Of a stretch of 64,000 bases of DNA, positions 1-11,469 are shown in pieces. The position numbers and the translations under genes are program-made. The DNA is taken from positions 8,502,007 through 8,566,006 of the forward strand of contig JAQFVV010000036.1 in assembly GCA_028023455.1 (NCBI GenBank). The letters are read 5' to 3'. How positions within the stretch are numbered: the stretch's first letter is position 1; each line of letters opens with the position of its first letter. This DNA is from Epiperipatus broadwayi. Lineage: Eukaryota; Onychophora; Udeonychophora; Euonychophora; Peripatidae. Under the pieces are notes generated by a model, which saw nothing but the letters and a program-made list of their open reading frames with translations, searched no databases and had not been told where the DNA came from.

Positions 1-917
1 CACATTCCTGTGTTTGAAATATTTTTTTTTATGACTATTGTTACTTCTAATGTTTTTAGTTTACCGGAGTCATTTTCAGAAAAAAAAAAAAACCTTAATA
101 AGAGTATTGGGTTTTCTTATAAAGCAAAGTTACTCATGATTTTTATTAGTTACTTTATATATGTATATAAAATGTATTTTGAAGATTTCAAATTCCTTTA
201 TAGGGCATTTATTTACTTATTTATTATAATGCAAAGCTTTCTTTAAATGTAAAATGGTTATATTTTAATAGTATGGTATACTTTAAATTCTCATGTGAAC
301 TATCCATTAGGAAAGTTGCAAATCAGTTTCATTAAAAATTATTCTTAATATTGGTTGCTAGAGATTCCAATGTGTTGAAAGAGCTTACTACAAAGAGTGA
401 GAATGGTCCTATTTCTTGATACATCAAATAACAGACTGCAATTTAAATCTTGTACTAGATCTGGGCAAGTTATCCAATTTTTCGACACTATGTAGCTAAA
501 AAATGACGAATCAATGCATCTATTAGGCCCATATCTGGTGATTTTGACAAAGTCATAAACATAAATGCAGTTTATCTTCTTTTCAAGGAAATATGCTAAA
601 ACATATTCTCTCACACTAAAGTACTTCCTTACTTTTATGCACTGAAGAATATATATTTTTTTATTAGTGCAGTTATTTGCCATAAGGACCAACTGATAAT
701 ATTGCTAATATTCTTTTACTTGGCTGATTTTGCCTTTACAGCAAATAGTAGATGATTAAAATTTATTTTTGAAGTCTGCAACTTATAAACTAACATCCTC
801 CATTCCCTGAAATGTCTTACTTAAAATGTTTTTTTATAAACATGGTAATATCATTACCCATATACTTATCAAAATATACTTTAATAACTCATTTATTTAG
901 CTAAGATTAGTAATAGT
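1..917. other. AT-rich DNA without a recognised gene
   Basis: This stretch is AT-rich with homopolymer runs and no recognisable domain. A 115-codon open frame on the minus strand (345-692) is described separately. Nothing else is supported. Confidence 0.5.
345..692 (-). CDS. Unrecognised 115-residue open frame
   Basis: This open frame runs from ATG to stop. It has mixed composition, including several Cys and charged residues, and is not a simple-repeat translation. I recognise no domain, signal peptide or membrane segment. There are no partner exons, and no promoter or poly(A) context that decides the matter. It could be a decayed transposon piece, an exon of a neighbouring gene, or chance: in AT-rich DNA a frame of this length is unusual but not exceptional. 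It is kept only because its composition looks more protein-like than most other unassigned frames here. Confidence 0.15.
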   Translation of the reverse strand: MVLMANNCTNKKIYILQCIKVRKYFSVREYVLAYFLEKKINCIYVYDFVKITRYGPNRCIDSSFFSYIVSKNWITCPDLVQDLNCSLLFDVSRNRTILTLCSKLFQHIGISSNQY

Positions 918-1051
918 AATTACACCGCGCTTCGAATGCTCCTTGGTGAAGTTAGAAATATCAAAATTAAATATCCGGCTTAGCGCTTTCAAGGTCTTTT
1001 AACCTCATATTCATAGCCGAAGAGTAAGAGCGTTCGAAGCGCGGTATAATT
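918..1051. mobile_element. Small MITE with about 24-bp terminal inverted repeats
   Basis: The two ends mirror each other: AATTAYACCGCGCTTCGAAY at the left and its complement at the right, extending to GCTC. The ends are GC-rich against an AT-rich background. The 134-bp body has no coding capacity. The flanks are too AT-rich to fix a target-site duplication; TA or TTA is possible. The superfamily is unknown. Confidence 0.6.
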
Positions 1052-1056
1052 ATTAC

Positions 1057-1889
1057 AAAATATACTTTCTAAAATTCAGAAGCTAATCTCCCCATGTCCA
1101 TCTGCTTCAGGGTGCTTTTTAAAAAAACAACCCTGATCTTTTCACCTTGTTTTCTAAACCTTAATCTTTTGTAGCTTTCATGGCCAATAAGTTGTCTAAA
1201 CAATTGTAGGTTTTAATACTTTTTAGCTTTACATAAATTAAAATTTCATCATTTGAGATTATTGGTTTTTAAATACTTTTATTTAACCTAAGACATGCAA
1301 TGATTTTTAACATACTTCTACTTAATAGATTTTCTTTAAATTTTGAATGTATTTCATTTAATGACAATTCAACATAACAAGCAGTCTTTCAGAATTAACT
1401 AGCCTAACAGTGTTGATGGGCCACATAGTAGACAACATTCAAATTGGTCTGGTAAGGTTTTAATTTTGCACAGAAGTGCTGCTATATTTTTAAAGAAAAT
1501 TCTAATAGTGTTTACAGTTAATTAAAGATAGAAAGAAAAAGAAAGACTTAATTTCTCTTCAATAAACCGAAAATCTTATAAACAAATTTTTACCTATTTC
1601 TATCAAATGGACTTGTCCAATTTGTCATACATATTTGGTATAAAAGGTAATGCAAGCTATCAAGGCTAGGATGAATAATTTTTCTTCAAATTCTGTGTAT
1701 GTGTTTAGTTTCAATGTCAATGCAATATAACCATTTGGTATTACAGGGTTGATCAGCTTAACAATGTTGGAGATCTGTTTTTTTAATTACATCAAATTAA
1801 TTTGGTAAGTTTTTAATCTTGCTCAGTAAATGATGTTATATTTTTAAGAAAATATTTTTATTTAATTTGAGTAATATAGGGTATATAAG
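1057..1889. other. AT-rich intergenic DNA
   Basis: I see no open frame, RNA or repeat that I can name. Short phrases recur (for example a 'ttttta aagaaaat' phrase near 1490 and 1835), suggesting an old diverged duplication, but this is too weak to annotate. Confidence 0.4.
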
Positions 1890-2118
1890 CACAGACTTTA
1901 CACCACCCACCTCTCTCCAATCTATCTAATAACACTGATACACCTAAACACATATATGCTGAAAAGATAAACAATCATACGTATTTCATGCTAAACCAGC
2001 AATCATCAGTTGGTCCAGACTATCATCTTTACACACATATATAGTATAAGTGCTCAGATATATATTAAGATAGACTATCCTCATAGTTTAATGGACAGGC
2101 TTCACTCCAGGGACATGT
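1890..2118 (-). mobile_element. Hammerhead-bearing repeat family 1, single copy
   Basis: This segment matches the repeats at 36300-36560 and 36780-37105. The shared features, in order, are an 'agactttacac' region, a 'ctgatacac' box, the hammerhead segment, 'atattaagatag' and 'tttaatggacaggctt'. Read on the minus strand, the ribozyme comes first and the region corresponding to the tRNA-like part of other copies follows. This copy is more diverged than the others. There is no protein-coding capacity. Confidence 0.65.
1966..2024 (-). ncRNA. Hammerhead ribozyme motif, family 1, diverged copy
   Basis: Read on the minus strand, CCAA is followed by the core CTGATGA, a stem II (TTGCT/AGCAT, with the closing pair lost), then GAAA and the ATACGTAT stem III. 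The stem I 3' strand is partly deleted (ATTG in place of the TTGGTGATT seen in sister copies). The catalytic core residues are intact, but stem I and the stem II closing pair are damaged, so this copy is probably weak or dead. Confidence 0.6.
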
Positions 2119-3001
2119 ACATTAGGAAAACGTTTTAGAGACATAACATAGAATACAAAAACAGAAAATGATGAAATCTTATTTTCCCTTTGGATTATTT
2201 ATATAAAACTTGTTTTCTTTTTTTTACAATTGATGCCTTTATAAAACAAAAATCTTGTAAACAATTTTATATTAAATATATTTTATATAATTTTTCCCTT
2301 TGGTTTGTTTGGGTCAAATAACGTAACTGATTTTTAATTTAATTTTAATGAATAGATCTTTTTCAAATTTTGTACGTAAGTATTTTTGAAACAAAATATG
2401 CAAACACTAATAAATAAATAATATATATATAATATTTTAAAAAAAATGCTATTACTTAATTTGAGAACTAATCCAATAAAAGGCAAAACATAATTGTTTT
2501 TTTTTGGACTTTAATTTTGCTTATACATAAAAGCATGGGACACCAATAAATTAGTTAATAATTCAAGCAATAATAGCTATTTAGTTTGATCGTTAAATTG
2601 TTGGCGTGAATTAATTAATTTCTAAATACCTTTCACTTTTATTTAAAGTTACAAATACAAAATTGTGGAAGAAAGAACAAGTTTTTATATATATTTTAAT
2701 GTATTAATCCTTATATTAGATAAAAAACATTTTTTGAAACAATACTTTTATAGATTTTATAAGGAACTACTTTTATAAGAGCAAGTACATGCATACCAAA
2801 AACATATTTTCCAAAATGTAGAAGTTAATTCTATATCGGGGGGGTGGGTGCTTTTGAAAGAACATTTTTGACCATTTTATGCTAATAAGTTGTTTAGCAA
2901 ACTGTAGCTTTTAACACTTTTAATTTTAGACAAATTAAAAATTTATCATTTGAAAGTGTTAGTTTTACATCACAGTTTGACAAAACAAATTTTTTGTCAA
3001 T
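2119..3001. other. AT-rich DNA
   Basis: There are only homopolymer runs and AT dinucleotide runs, plus a short G-run at 2839-2848. I see no gene or structured repeat. Confidence 0.4.
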
Positions 3002-3093
3002 GCGTTGGCGGCCTAGTGGCTAGCACAACTGCCTTCCAAGCAGCTGGCCCGGGTTCGCTTCCCGGGCACCCCATTTGACATTTGAAAAAAAAA
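3002..3093 (+). mobile_element. tRNA-Gly(TCC)-derived SINE
   Basis: A tRNA-like head begins GCGTTGGCGGCCTAGTGG (A box) and has an anticodon arm with the loop CTTCCAA, giving anticodon TCC. The T arm is a B box, GGGTTCGCTTCCC. The 3' acceptor strand is altered ('ggcaccccatttgacatttg'), and an A-rich tail follows. Three further copies (35.25, 56.5 and 63.7 kb) share the head and the short TTTGAYATTTG-like joint before the A tail. A functional tRNA is unlikely because the acceptor stem cannot close. Confidence 0.85.
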
Positions 3094-3576
3094 CAAACAA
3101 CTAAAATTTTGACAATGCATTTGTGTATAAAATTAACATTTTCATCATCAGTTAAATGCCCTTAAAATATATCTTTGGCCATTTATATTTTTTAATCCAT
3201 CAAACCAACACTACAAGGATAAGGGTGTATATTTTCATTAAGACCAAAACCTTGCTCACTATACTGAAAGGAAATTTTAGTTAAGCAGTCTTGATGAAGA
3301 CAATTAGAAAATTTATATAACTTCTAATGCTTGAACGAATATTAATTATTAAAATTATTTCAATTTTTAGCCTTGAACAATTAGAAAGTTGCTTGCATAT
3401 TCCTTTGTCAATTAATGTAAGCCAATAAACATCACATGACCACCACTTCTTATGCTTGTGTATAACTGTTGTTAAAACAGGCAAAACTCACTATACGTAT
3501 TGCCACACACAGCAAGCTAGAGTAATCAATGGATGCCAGAAAGCTTGTGCATAAAATCCCCATCTAGTGCCTACTC

Positions 3577-3631
3577 ATCCAATATCCCCAGACTAGTTTC
3601 TGGCGTATGGCCTTCGTCATTGAGGATCATA
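3577..3631 (-). ncRNA. Hammerhead ribozyme motif, family 2, minus arm (core mutated)
   Basis: On the minus strand, the stem I 5' side ATCCTCA is followed by ATGACGA (the core expects CTGANGA, so C3 is now A), stem II GGC/GCC around CATAC, GAAA, a minimal stem III ACUAGU and cleavage triplet GTC. The stem I 3' side is TGGGGA. Stem II pairs better here (GGC/GCC) than in the sister arm (GGC/GCT). Loss of C3 should abolish cleavage. Confidence 0.7.
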
Positions 3632-3654
3632 AGATCTAGGTGCAGTACTCTCAG

Positions 3655-3713
3655 ATCCAAGGCTCCTCACTGAGGAAGGCCACAAGCTAGAAACTAGTCT
3701 GGGGGTATTGGAT
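3655..3713 (+). ncRNA. Hammerhead ribozyme, family 2, plus arm (intact core)
   Basis: Outer stem I is ATCCAA (3655-3660) with TTGGAT (3708-3713). Inner stem I is TCCTCA with TGGGGG, leaving an asymmetric internal loop. The core CTGAGGA is at 3670-3676. Stem II is GGC/GCT around CACAA with a flanking A-A pair. GAAA is at 3690-3693, the two-pair stem III AC(TA)GT follows, and cleavage is predicted after C3699 of GTC. All core positions agree with the hammerhead consensus; stem II is short. Confidence 0.78.
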
Positions 3714-3815
3714 GAGTAGGCACTAGATGGGAATTTTATGCACAAGCCTTCTGGCATCCATTGATTACTCTAGCTTGCTGTGTGTGGCAATACGTATAGT
3801 GAGTTTTGCCTGTTT

Positions 3816-5061
3816 TAGCATCAATTAATGTAATAAGTCTAACGATTTAAATAATGAAATTAACAGCAACCACAGAATACTGTAGTTTTATTCTTTACAC
3901 TTACAGATTTGAGTAGATATATTTTTCGGTGTAATAAATGATTATTTTATTTGCACATTGTTTATTTTTCTGGCATTCTAATATACAGTAAGGGCCAAGC
4001 AGTTAAATAAGAGAGTATTGATAGCTTAACAAAAAATCGTTGTATAATAGAATCAAATTATTTTATATTGATAAAAATATTAAAACGAATGAAAAATAGT
4101 ACATTACGTGTAATGGGAGTTTTAATTAAATTACTATATTATACTTTTTAAAGAAATACGATTTAAGAAATTTAAGATTTTTTTTATATGCATTTTCTTA
4201 TTCGTAGATATAAGACAACTTAGTTGAAGAGTTGAATGCTATTATAACTATAGTTTAGTTTGAAATTATAATTATTATAGACATATAGATGTATTTTTTA
4301 ATATTCATCTATATATTATTTATTGGTAATCAAAATACAAAACCTTATTACATATTATTGATATAAAATGTTATTGATTTTCTAAATGTATTAGCGAAAT
4401 AAAAAAACTAAAATTAATATCTTAATTTTATTTCCGTATAAGAGAATAATTGAGATGATAATTTCAATGTTTGATATATATATATATTTACTAATCATTT
4501 TATTTATTCTACAAATCTCTTTTTTGCCCAGGACTAACTAATGGATAAATAGAGATTTGTTTTATTTATTAAAACATACATTTACTTAAATTAATAAAAG
4601 ATAACGTTATTAAATATTTAATGAAAGTACAATAAATAAAGTATCAAATTAAGAAAATACCATAAAATTTTCCATTTAATTACAACTATTAACATTAAAA
4701 TTTATATCTAACCTTGTTTACATATTTTAATTATTAATTGAAGCTTACAAATTACAATTAAATTATTTTTCCCGATAACTAGATCATTAATATTCATATA
4801 ACTATCTCAAATTTATTGTTCTATTTGAAATTAATTGAATTTAGTTCAAAATTTTTGAAATATAGGCTATTACAACATATATCTATATACTTATATTATT
4901 AAATATAAGTTAGATTGCAGTATTATTTTATACATCTAACACGAGCGTGTGTTTTTATTATCTTCAAAAATGCGAAATATTATTGGATGTTAATTAATTA
5001 TAGGATAAATTTCAAAAAAGTATAATTGATATATATATAAATAAATCTATGGTTTTATTGT
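3816..5061. other. Very AT-rich DNA
   Basis: This is mostly A/T runs with (AT)n stretches near 4478-4488 and 5029-5038. No open frame or repeat family is recognised. Confidence 0.4.
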
Positions 5062-5175
5062 TCGGGAGTTCTTATGTTCGAGCGCCTGACTTGCTAGCGC
5101 CAGATGAATCCTGGGACTTCCCGATTCCAAGTTGAACACCAAATCGCACAGAGTTATAATTTTGCATAATAACAA
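5062..5175 (+). other. GC-richer segment with hairpin potential, unrecognised
   Basis: An island of normal GC content lies in very AT-rich DNA. CGGGAGTTC near its start can pair with GGACTTCCCG about 50 bases later, enclosing two GCGCC blocks. It may be a fragment of a retroposon head or of an LTR end; no family is recognised. Confidence 0.3.
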
Positions 5176-7026
5176 AGAATAAGCATGGAGAAGGTAGGTA
5201 ATCTGATAATTGTATATCCTTTCAATGTAGTAGGCTTTTTAAATGAAGAAACGCATTTTTCTATAACTATATCAAAAAAATGTAAGTGCCAGGTTTTAAT
5301 TTTTCTGAAAGGCCATTTTGATTTGAGTTATGAAAGAGATAACTTGCTCACAGCAGATTCATTCTAGCCTAAATCTGGAAACTGTTTTAGGGATAGGAAT
5401 ATTACAATACTTCATCATTTTTCATTTATTATTCAAATCTACAATAGACGGCTTTAGAGTAGAGTGAAGGGAATTTTCTTTTACTATTCTTCTGAATTAG
5501 TGCAGATTATATTTTACCAAATTTACTCAAAATAGCTGTCTAAAAAAAAAAAATCATTTTATTTTAACTTGCATTTACTTGTTGATTACCAATGTGTTAC
5601 TCCAGAAGAAATCCATGTAATTACTCAAGAAATTTGCATCTTTGAACCTAAATTAAGTCTGATATTTTCACTTTGCTTCACAAAATTCTTTCACTTAATA
5701 TCATACATATGTATAAAAACAACAATTAGTACTTCTCTTTGTTTGATTAAATAACATTGTTATAATTCTTAATTTGATGGGTAAAGTGAATAGAGTTTTT
5801 AATACAATTATATTATACTTCACCTTTACTTGTACTTCTAAATTAACTCATTCAATTTACTTATTCAACCTCCCCCCCCCCCCGAAAAACATTTCCAAAA
5901 CTTCATTTGAGTTCATCTTTTGTTCTTTATTAATTATTATAATTTTTTGATTTTATCATTTTGTAAAATTTCTTTCTTCTATTGACAGATAATAAAATAG
6001 GGTTTAGGGGTAATCAGAATGAATATTAAGAATGATCCATGGACTGATGCATATCATGTGATTTTATATCACAGGAAAGTTACTTAAGCAGATATATAAA
6101 AATTGATCATATATTTGAATCGTTTAGTGTAATTCCTTGTGCCAGATCGTATAAATAACTTTCACTTATATTTGCTTTCAAAATATTATTTTTATAAGAT
6201 GATTATGATACTGTCAATGCTTAAGCAATGTCTGTAGATCATTAATTATGAGTCTGTTTAGAAGCATTTTGTTTTCCTACTTTTATTGAGAAATAAAAGG
6301 CTGCCTTACTTTAATTAACTTAATTTTTGGAATTTATTAACTAGAAACTTGCTTCATTGATATGACATTTTCCAATTTGATTGAATTAGATCATTTCTAT
6401 ATTTGAACGCACTTCTAGTTAAACTGACTAAACTTATTAGCTGAGACTTACCTTTCTAAATGTTTAATCTTCTTTAATGTTTATCTGCTTGTGTGCAACT
6501 TCTCACTATTGAATTATAATTTAAAGGCATGATCTCATTTTTCTGTGTTGGTCTAATGTCTATCAAACTTTTTAAAATTTAAAAATATCAAATCTGTTGT
6601 AATCAAAAGATCAGCTCTCTTGATAACGTTAATATCTTAGAAAAGAGGGAAAAGGGAATTTCTAGTTTTTATTTATAGAGGTTACTTCATAAAAAATTGA
6701 ATATACCTAAAAATCATTAGCATAAAACTATAATTAAAAGCTTTAAGAATCTATAACCAGTAATTGGGAGAACTCTCAATGTAGTTACATATTTTGTCTT
6801 TGTCTTTATCGCAATGATAAAGATAGCTAGTTGCTCATTTATGTATGCAATTAAGTTCCTGTATGGAGAGTCAATATGACATGTGACATTATTAAGACTG
6901 AATCTCAAATTAAGCTGTATAATATTAGAATTAGCACATGTAAACAATCATTTGATAATTGCTGTCAGTTTGAGAAAGAGATTGGTGCATTGATATTAAG
7001 CAGCACACTTTCACTTCAAATTTTAC
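5176..7026. other. AT-rich DNA without a recognised gene
   Basis: This stretch contains scattered short open frames without domains and a poly-C tract at about 5871-5883. No feature is supported. Confidence 0.4.
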
Positions 7027-7647
7027 ATTAAAGATTAGCCTTTCAAGCTATTGCACATGCACTTTTTAACGAGTGTTAATAATAAATGAATACTTTCATT
7101 CCCAACACAAGATATAGTATTTATGAAAGAATAAAATGAATCCACTTATTCTTTCGGACCCAAATGCTTATATATGGTCAAATCTTAAGTACTGGAAGTG
7201 AAAGCGTGAGGATAGACCACTCACTTTAAATTACTGTTTATGATGTCTGAATGAATGACGTCGACGAAATTATCTAGAATTTACTAAATGTCACTCTCAA
7301 ATGAAACTTAAAAATATGTAAATAAGCATTTATTTTTATAGAGCATGTTTATAAATTCTAATATATTAAAGATCAGCCTTTCAAGCTATTGTGCATGCAC
7401 TTTTTTACAAGTGTTAATAATAAATGAATACTTTCATTCCCAACACAAGATATAGTATTTATGAAAGAATAAAATGAATCCACTTATTCTTTCAGACCCA
7501 AATGCTTATATATGGGCAAATCTTAAGTACTGAAAGTGAAAGCATGAGTATAGACCACTCACTTTAAATTACTGTTTACGATGTCGGAATGAATGACATC
7601 GACGAAATTATTTAGAATTTATTAAATGTCACTCTCAAATGAAACTT
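7027..7647 (+). repeat. Direct duplication, two copies of about 283 bp
   Basis: Copies lie at 7027-7309 and 7365-7647, separated by about 55 bp. They are nearly identical, with roughly a dozen substitutions seen by eye (for example 'gcacatgc' against 'gtgcatgc' and 'cggaccc' against 'cagaccc'). Neither copy has coding capacity. This is a local tandem duplication of unique-looking sequence rather than a known transposon. Confidence 0.85.
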
Positions 7648-8339
7648 TACATTTGTTTGAAACATTATATCAGTTAATTTATATCGAATACATTTTATTA
7701 TCAATAATGACTATATAACAGTGTTTAATCGAAGTTTTTAAGCTATTCTCATTTCCTTTTTTATATGCAACAAAAATAGACCAAGTATTGTATAAAGATT
7801 ATCTGTAAAAATTCTATATTTCATTTAAACAAAAAACAACAACAAACAAATAGAAAAATTAAAATGTTTATTTATAAAAAAAAAGCTTTAATATATATAT
7901 ACATACATGTGAACACCAATAATTCACACATCATTTTCAATTACATATTTCATAATATTTCTAATAAAACCAGCATATAAATATATTACAAATTATATAT
8001 TTTGAACACAATACTGTTAACCTTAAAAAAGTTTGCACAACAATATTTATTATATTATAATATAATGATTTGATATTTTATACAAACTCATTTTTATAAT
8101 TAAAATAAAAGAATAGTTTTATCCATAACACTATAAAAGAAAATTATATATATAAAACTGGGGGAAAATATGAAAACACGTATATCATTCTATATTTTTG
8201 AAATAATCTTGTTCATTAATAAAATACATTAGAATAATCAAAAAGCAAGTCCTATATAACGTGACATTACTTTTATAAGCTTGTATTTACAAAAATGTAA
8301 TACAGAGAGCGTAACAATAGCTCAAACAAGCTGTTAATT
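7648..8339. other. AT-rich DNA
   Basis: I see no gene, repeat family or structured element here. Confidence 0.4.
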
Positions 8340-8478
8340 GATAAGTGCGGTAAGAGAAAATATTTAAAATCTCTATCTAGAACATTCCTATCTCCAGACC
8401 AAAGCTCGAAACCAATTGGTCTGGAGATAGGAATGTTCTGGATAGAGATTTTAAATATTTTCTCTTACTGCACTTATC
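8340..8478. repeat. Near-perfect palindrome with hammerhead-like centre
   Basis: The arms of about 60 bp are almost exact complements, from GATAAGTGCGG on the left to its complement on the right. The spacer contains GAAA (8408-8411) and a small hairpin ACCA-AT-TGGT ending in GTC (8421). On either side, CCTATCTCCA pairs with TGGAGATAGG exactly where hammerhead stem I would lie. Only 11 bases, with no CTGANGA, separate stem I from GAAA. This looks like a foldback whose ribozyme core has been lost, but it could also be an ordinary palindromic MITE. Confidence 0.6.
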
Positions 8479-9728
8479 ATTTAAGAACTTGACATTCTTA
8501 AAAAGGTAAATCTCTAAAAAGATGATAAAAAGGTTGACTTTAAACTAGTAGAAGCTATGTTAGATTTCCCTAAATTTAAAAACCGATGCTGTAGATATTA
8601 ATTTATTAGATGTATTGGTATTGGCAAACAATGGAACTGTTAAGAGAACCTTTTATTAGAGATTAATGAACACTATGAGAAATTGTAAACAAAAAACATA
8701 AGTGGAGAAAATCATTTTAGAAATTAAGATACATTTGAAAATTCCAGGGGCTACTAAAATAATGTGTAAGAAGAACCTGACAAACATAACTAAGTGTTTA
8801 TTTTATTGGGAGTGTTATTTATGATATGGACGGCTATAATTCAGACTGGAAAAGTCAAGAGAATAAAATGTGAGTAGTCGATTGCTAAAAGCACGATAAA
8901 TTGTCAGATATGTTTTGAATCATATAGTCTCTCAAATAAATTCTGTCATCTAGAATTCTTTTTTTCATAAAAAAAACTTAAAATTTTCATAATTTAAGCA
9001 CCCATATTGTAGCATTTTTAGAATCTAATTATTAAAATGGACAGACACAACTTAGGAACAAACTATTTGAATATTTTTTGAATACATTTATCCTACATAG
9101 AATGTGTTATCCCAGATAATGCAGTAATATTTCAATGTATTGTTATGCATCTTTCTGAGTGTTTCAGTATTCTGGTTGTTTCTTGTTGTCTGTGGCACCT
9201 ATACAAATTTAATGATCTCTAGATTTTTTAAACTGATATTTCTGACTGAATTAGTTAGTAGTTTTGGTTTTTTTAATGAGAAAAAACTTAATATTTCTCT
9301 AGATAGTGTCAGATGTTAAGTAACTTTTAATTGCAAATGGTGATTTTATTTTATATTAATAAAGATATCACAAATGTTTCATTCTCCTTATATATACTTA
9401 TGATAACTGGATGTCTCTAGTATCAAAGTAATCTACATTGCAAACAAATATGAAATATTTTTTGTCTATAATATCAAGATTTTATATAGATGTATATCAT
9501 ACAATATTATTATTATTATTAGATTGAAAGTTAAGTCAAGCAGAGATATCCTCATAGCTTCATTCAGATCAGCTTATAAGTTAAATCTAAAGTAAGATTA
9601 ATATTAAATGATACAGCATCAATAATAAGGTATAACTTGATCATTTGCTATGTAAATGACTTTGAGGCTAGAAGACATGGCATTAATATAGTGAGTAGAG
9701 TGGAAGTTTATTATGCCAATTATTACAT
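8479..9728. other. AT-rich DNA
   Basis: No gene is recognised. Short open frames here have no domains, and an (ATT)n run lies at about 9507-9520. Confidence 0.4.
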
Positions 9729-11469
9729 TGTAACGCTAGTGGATATATTATAAAACTTACATATATCTTCATTACATGTTTCATAAATTAAAAAAGAATA
9801 TGATCAAGTTTATTTGAAAGAATAGTTAAAGACACAATTATTTAAATAGGTTTAAAACATAGTTTTGTAAAAATAAAAAAAAGATTGTGTTATATTTTTT
9901 TAAAAGAGAATAAAGCTATTTATTAAAAGCAAGTGGGGGAAAGAATTAGGAAAACTCTTTCTTTTTAAAAGCAAAATCCTTTTTGTGAATTGAAAAAATA
10001 AAATGTATAAAAATAAGTAAATATGAAAAATCAGAATACAATTTAGTTTGGAAAAAAAAACTTTTGAAAATGTAATTACTCTAAAAGATTACTGATTGAA
10101 TTAATTAAAAGAAAAAACATGTAAACTATCCCATAAAAGTGATAGTAGATTAATCTAAAAAATATTAGATAATGTGCAATGTAAAAATTAACTAGATTAA
10201 AGCAAATGTAAAAATCAATTAGATTAACATAATGTAAAAATTAATTAAAAAAAAGTAGATTTCAAATTACAATCAAAATTAAAAAAACCATGATAAGAAA
10301 TTAAAACAATGAGAGAGAGAAAGTATATAAGTTGCAACAATATATTGTTACTTTGTCTGGTCTTCAATCTGTAATTTAGTCTAGTCTTCAATCCATTAGA
10401 TCATTTCACTCTTCAGTCTATAAGTCAGTTCTGGCCTTCATTTTGTGATTGAAGTAGTGTGGTCTTGATTCTGATAATGATTCAGTTCGGATCATTATTA
10501 TTCAGTTTGGACAAAATGCAGATTCAGAGTTTTTCATTGAGAATCCAAAAAACCAGAGATTCAGATATTCAGAAAATGTAAATGCAGTAGTAAGCCAGTT
10601 TATTATGGCCACAGTCAAAATTAATGCAATAGCTGCAGAACTAGCATCATGCATTGCTAGACATCTATAAGAGTGTTTGACAACTTTATGCCCTAGTTCT
10701 CAGTAAAATCAACTATACTCCACTGGAGCCAAAGCCTGGAACAAATGCCTAAGCCCTAAAGGAGATGCTACCATGTACTCTCTCTCTCTCCTGTTATTGA
10801 GCCAAAGAAATAAAGACAAGTTCTGTAACCATCAATGGAACCAAAGAACAACAGGTTGGAAAATATGCACAAATGAAAACCTAGATAAGGATACTTTAAA
10901 TAACTAAATAGACATTTGATTTTAAATGAAATAAACTTTAATGAAGGACTATTACAATTATAGCCTAAAGCCATCATTTATATTTTATTATATAAGAATT
11001 TACTATGTTATATTACGTTAAGTATATATGTGTGCATAAATAAATAATAATGTGGCTTAATTGTTATTTGATTTATTCTCTCTTTAGTCACTGCATCACT
11101 AGTAAATTAGTGTATAAATATCTATGTATATTATGGAAATGTGCTAGATCCCTGAGAAAGAGTATGAGATAGCTTGGGATATTTCAAGCACTGGATTGTC
11201 TGCCTATCATCTGACCATGCTGACTATATAACATATAGTTGTCTGGCATAAGAGCTTGATCCTCACAACAAATAAAATGCTTTGGATGGCAGGGTTTTAT
11301 TTCATCAATTGAGGTAAACCACAATCAGCAAATGTGGTCGTGTTATGATTTGTATAGCTCAATCTGGCTGTGGGTATCATTGACGTTTATGATATAAATG
11401 GTAATTTACTTCTCTGCTTGAAGAGCTGGTCTTTTGCCATAGTCATAAAATTGCCAAAAGTTAGTTACA
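9729..11469 (+). mobile_element. Solo LTR, family B, copy 1
   Basis: This 1.74-kb unit begins TGTAACG and ends GTTACA, an inverted terminal pair as in LTRs. It is repeated in diverged form and in the same orientation at 23811-25491. A TATA box (GTATATAAG) lies at about 10323. Downstream come several 'tcagtctggtcttcaatctgt' repeats, as expected of a transcript start region. No flanking internal region or target-site duplication is seen. It has no real coding capacity. Confidence 0.65.

Larger units (their letters stand above)
3425..3815. mobile_element. Hammerhead-bearing repeat family 2, head-to-head foldback
   Basis: The arms at about 3478-3640 and 3650-3812 are inverted copies. The left arm begins 'caggcaaaactcactatacg', and the right arm ends with its complement. 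A flank holding 'catcacatgaccaccacttc' is shared with the family copies at 49.3 and 53.95 kb. Each arm holds a hammerhead in opposite orientation. There is no coding capacity. It could be mistaken for a MITE, but the conserved ribozyme geometry argues for an inverted dimer of a ribozyme-bearing retroposon. Confidence 0.75.

Noticed and set aside
3121-3160. CTGATGA near GAAA on the minus strand (complement of 'tcatcatcag' near 3145)
   Set aside because: Only one base separates the two motifs, so there is no room for stem II.
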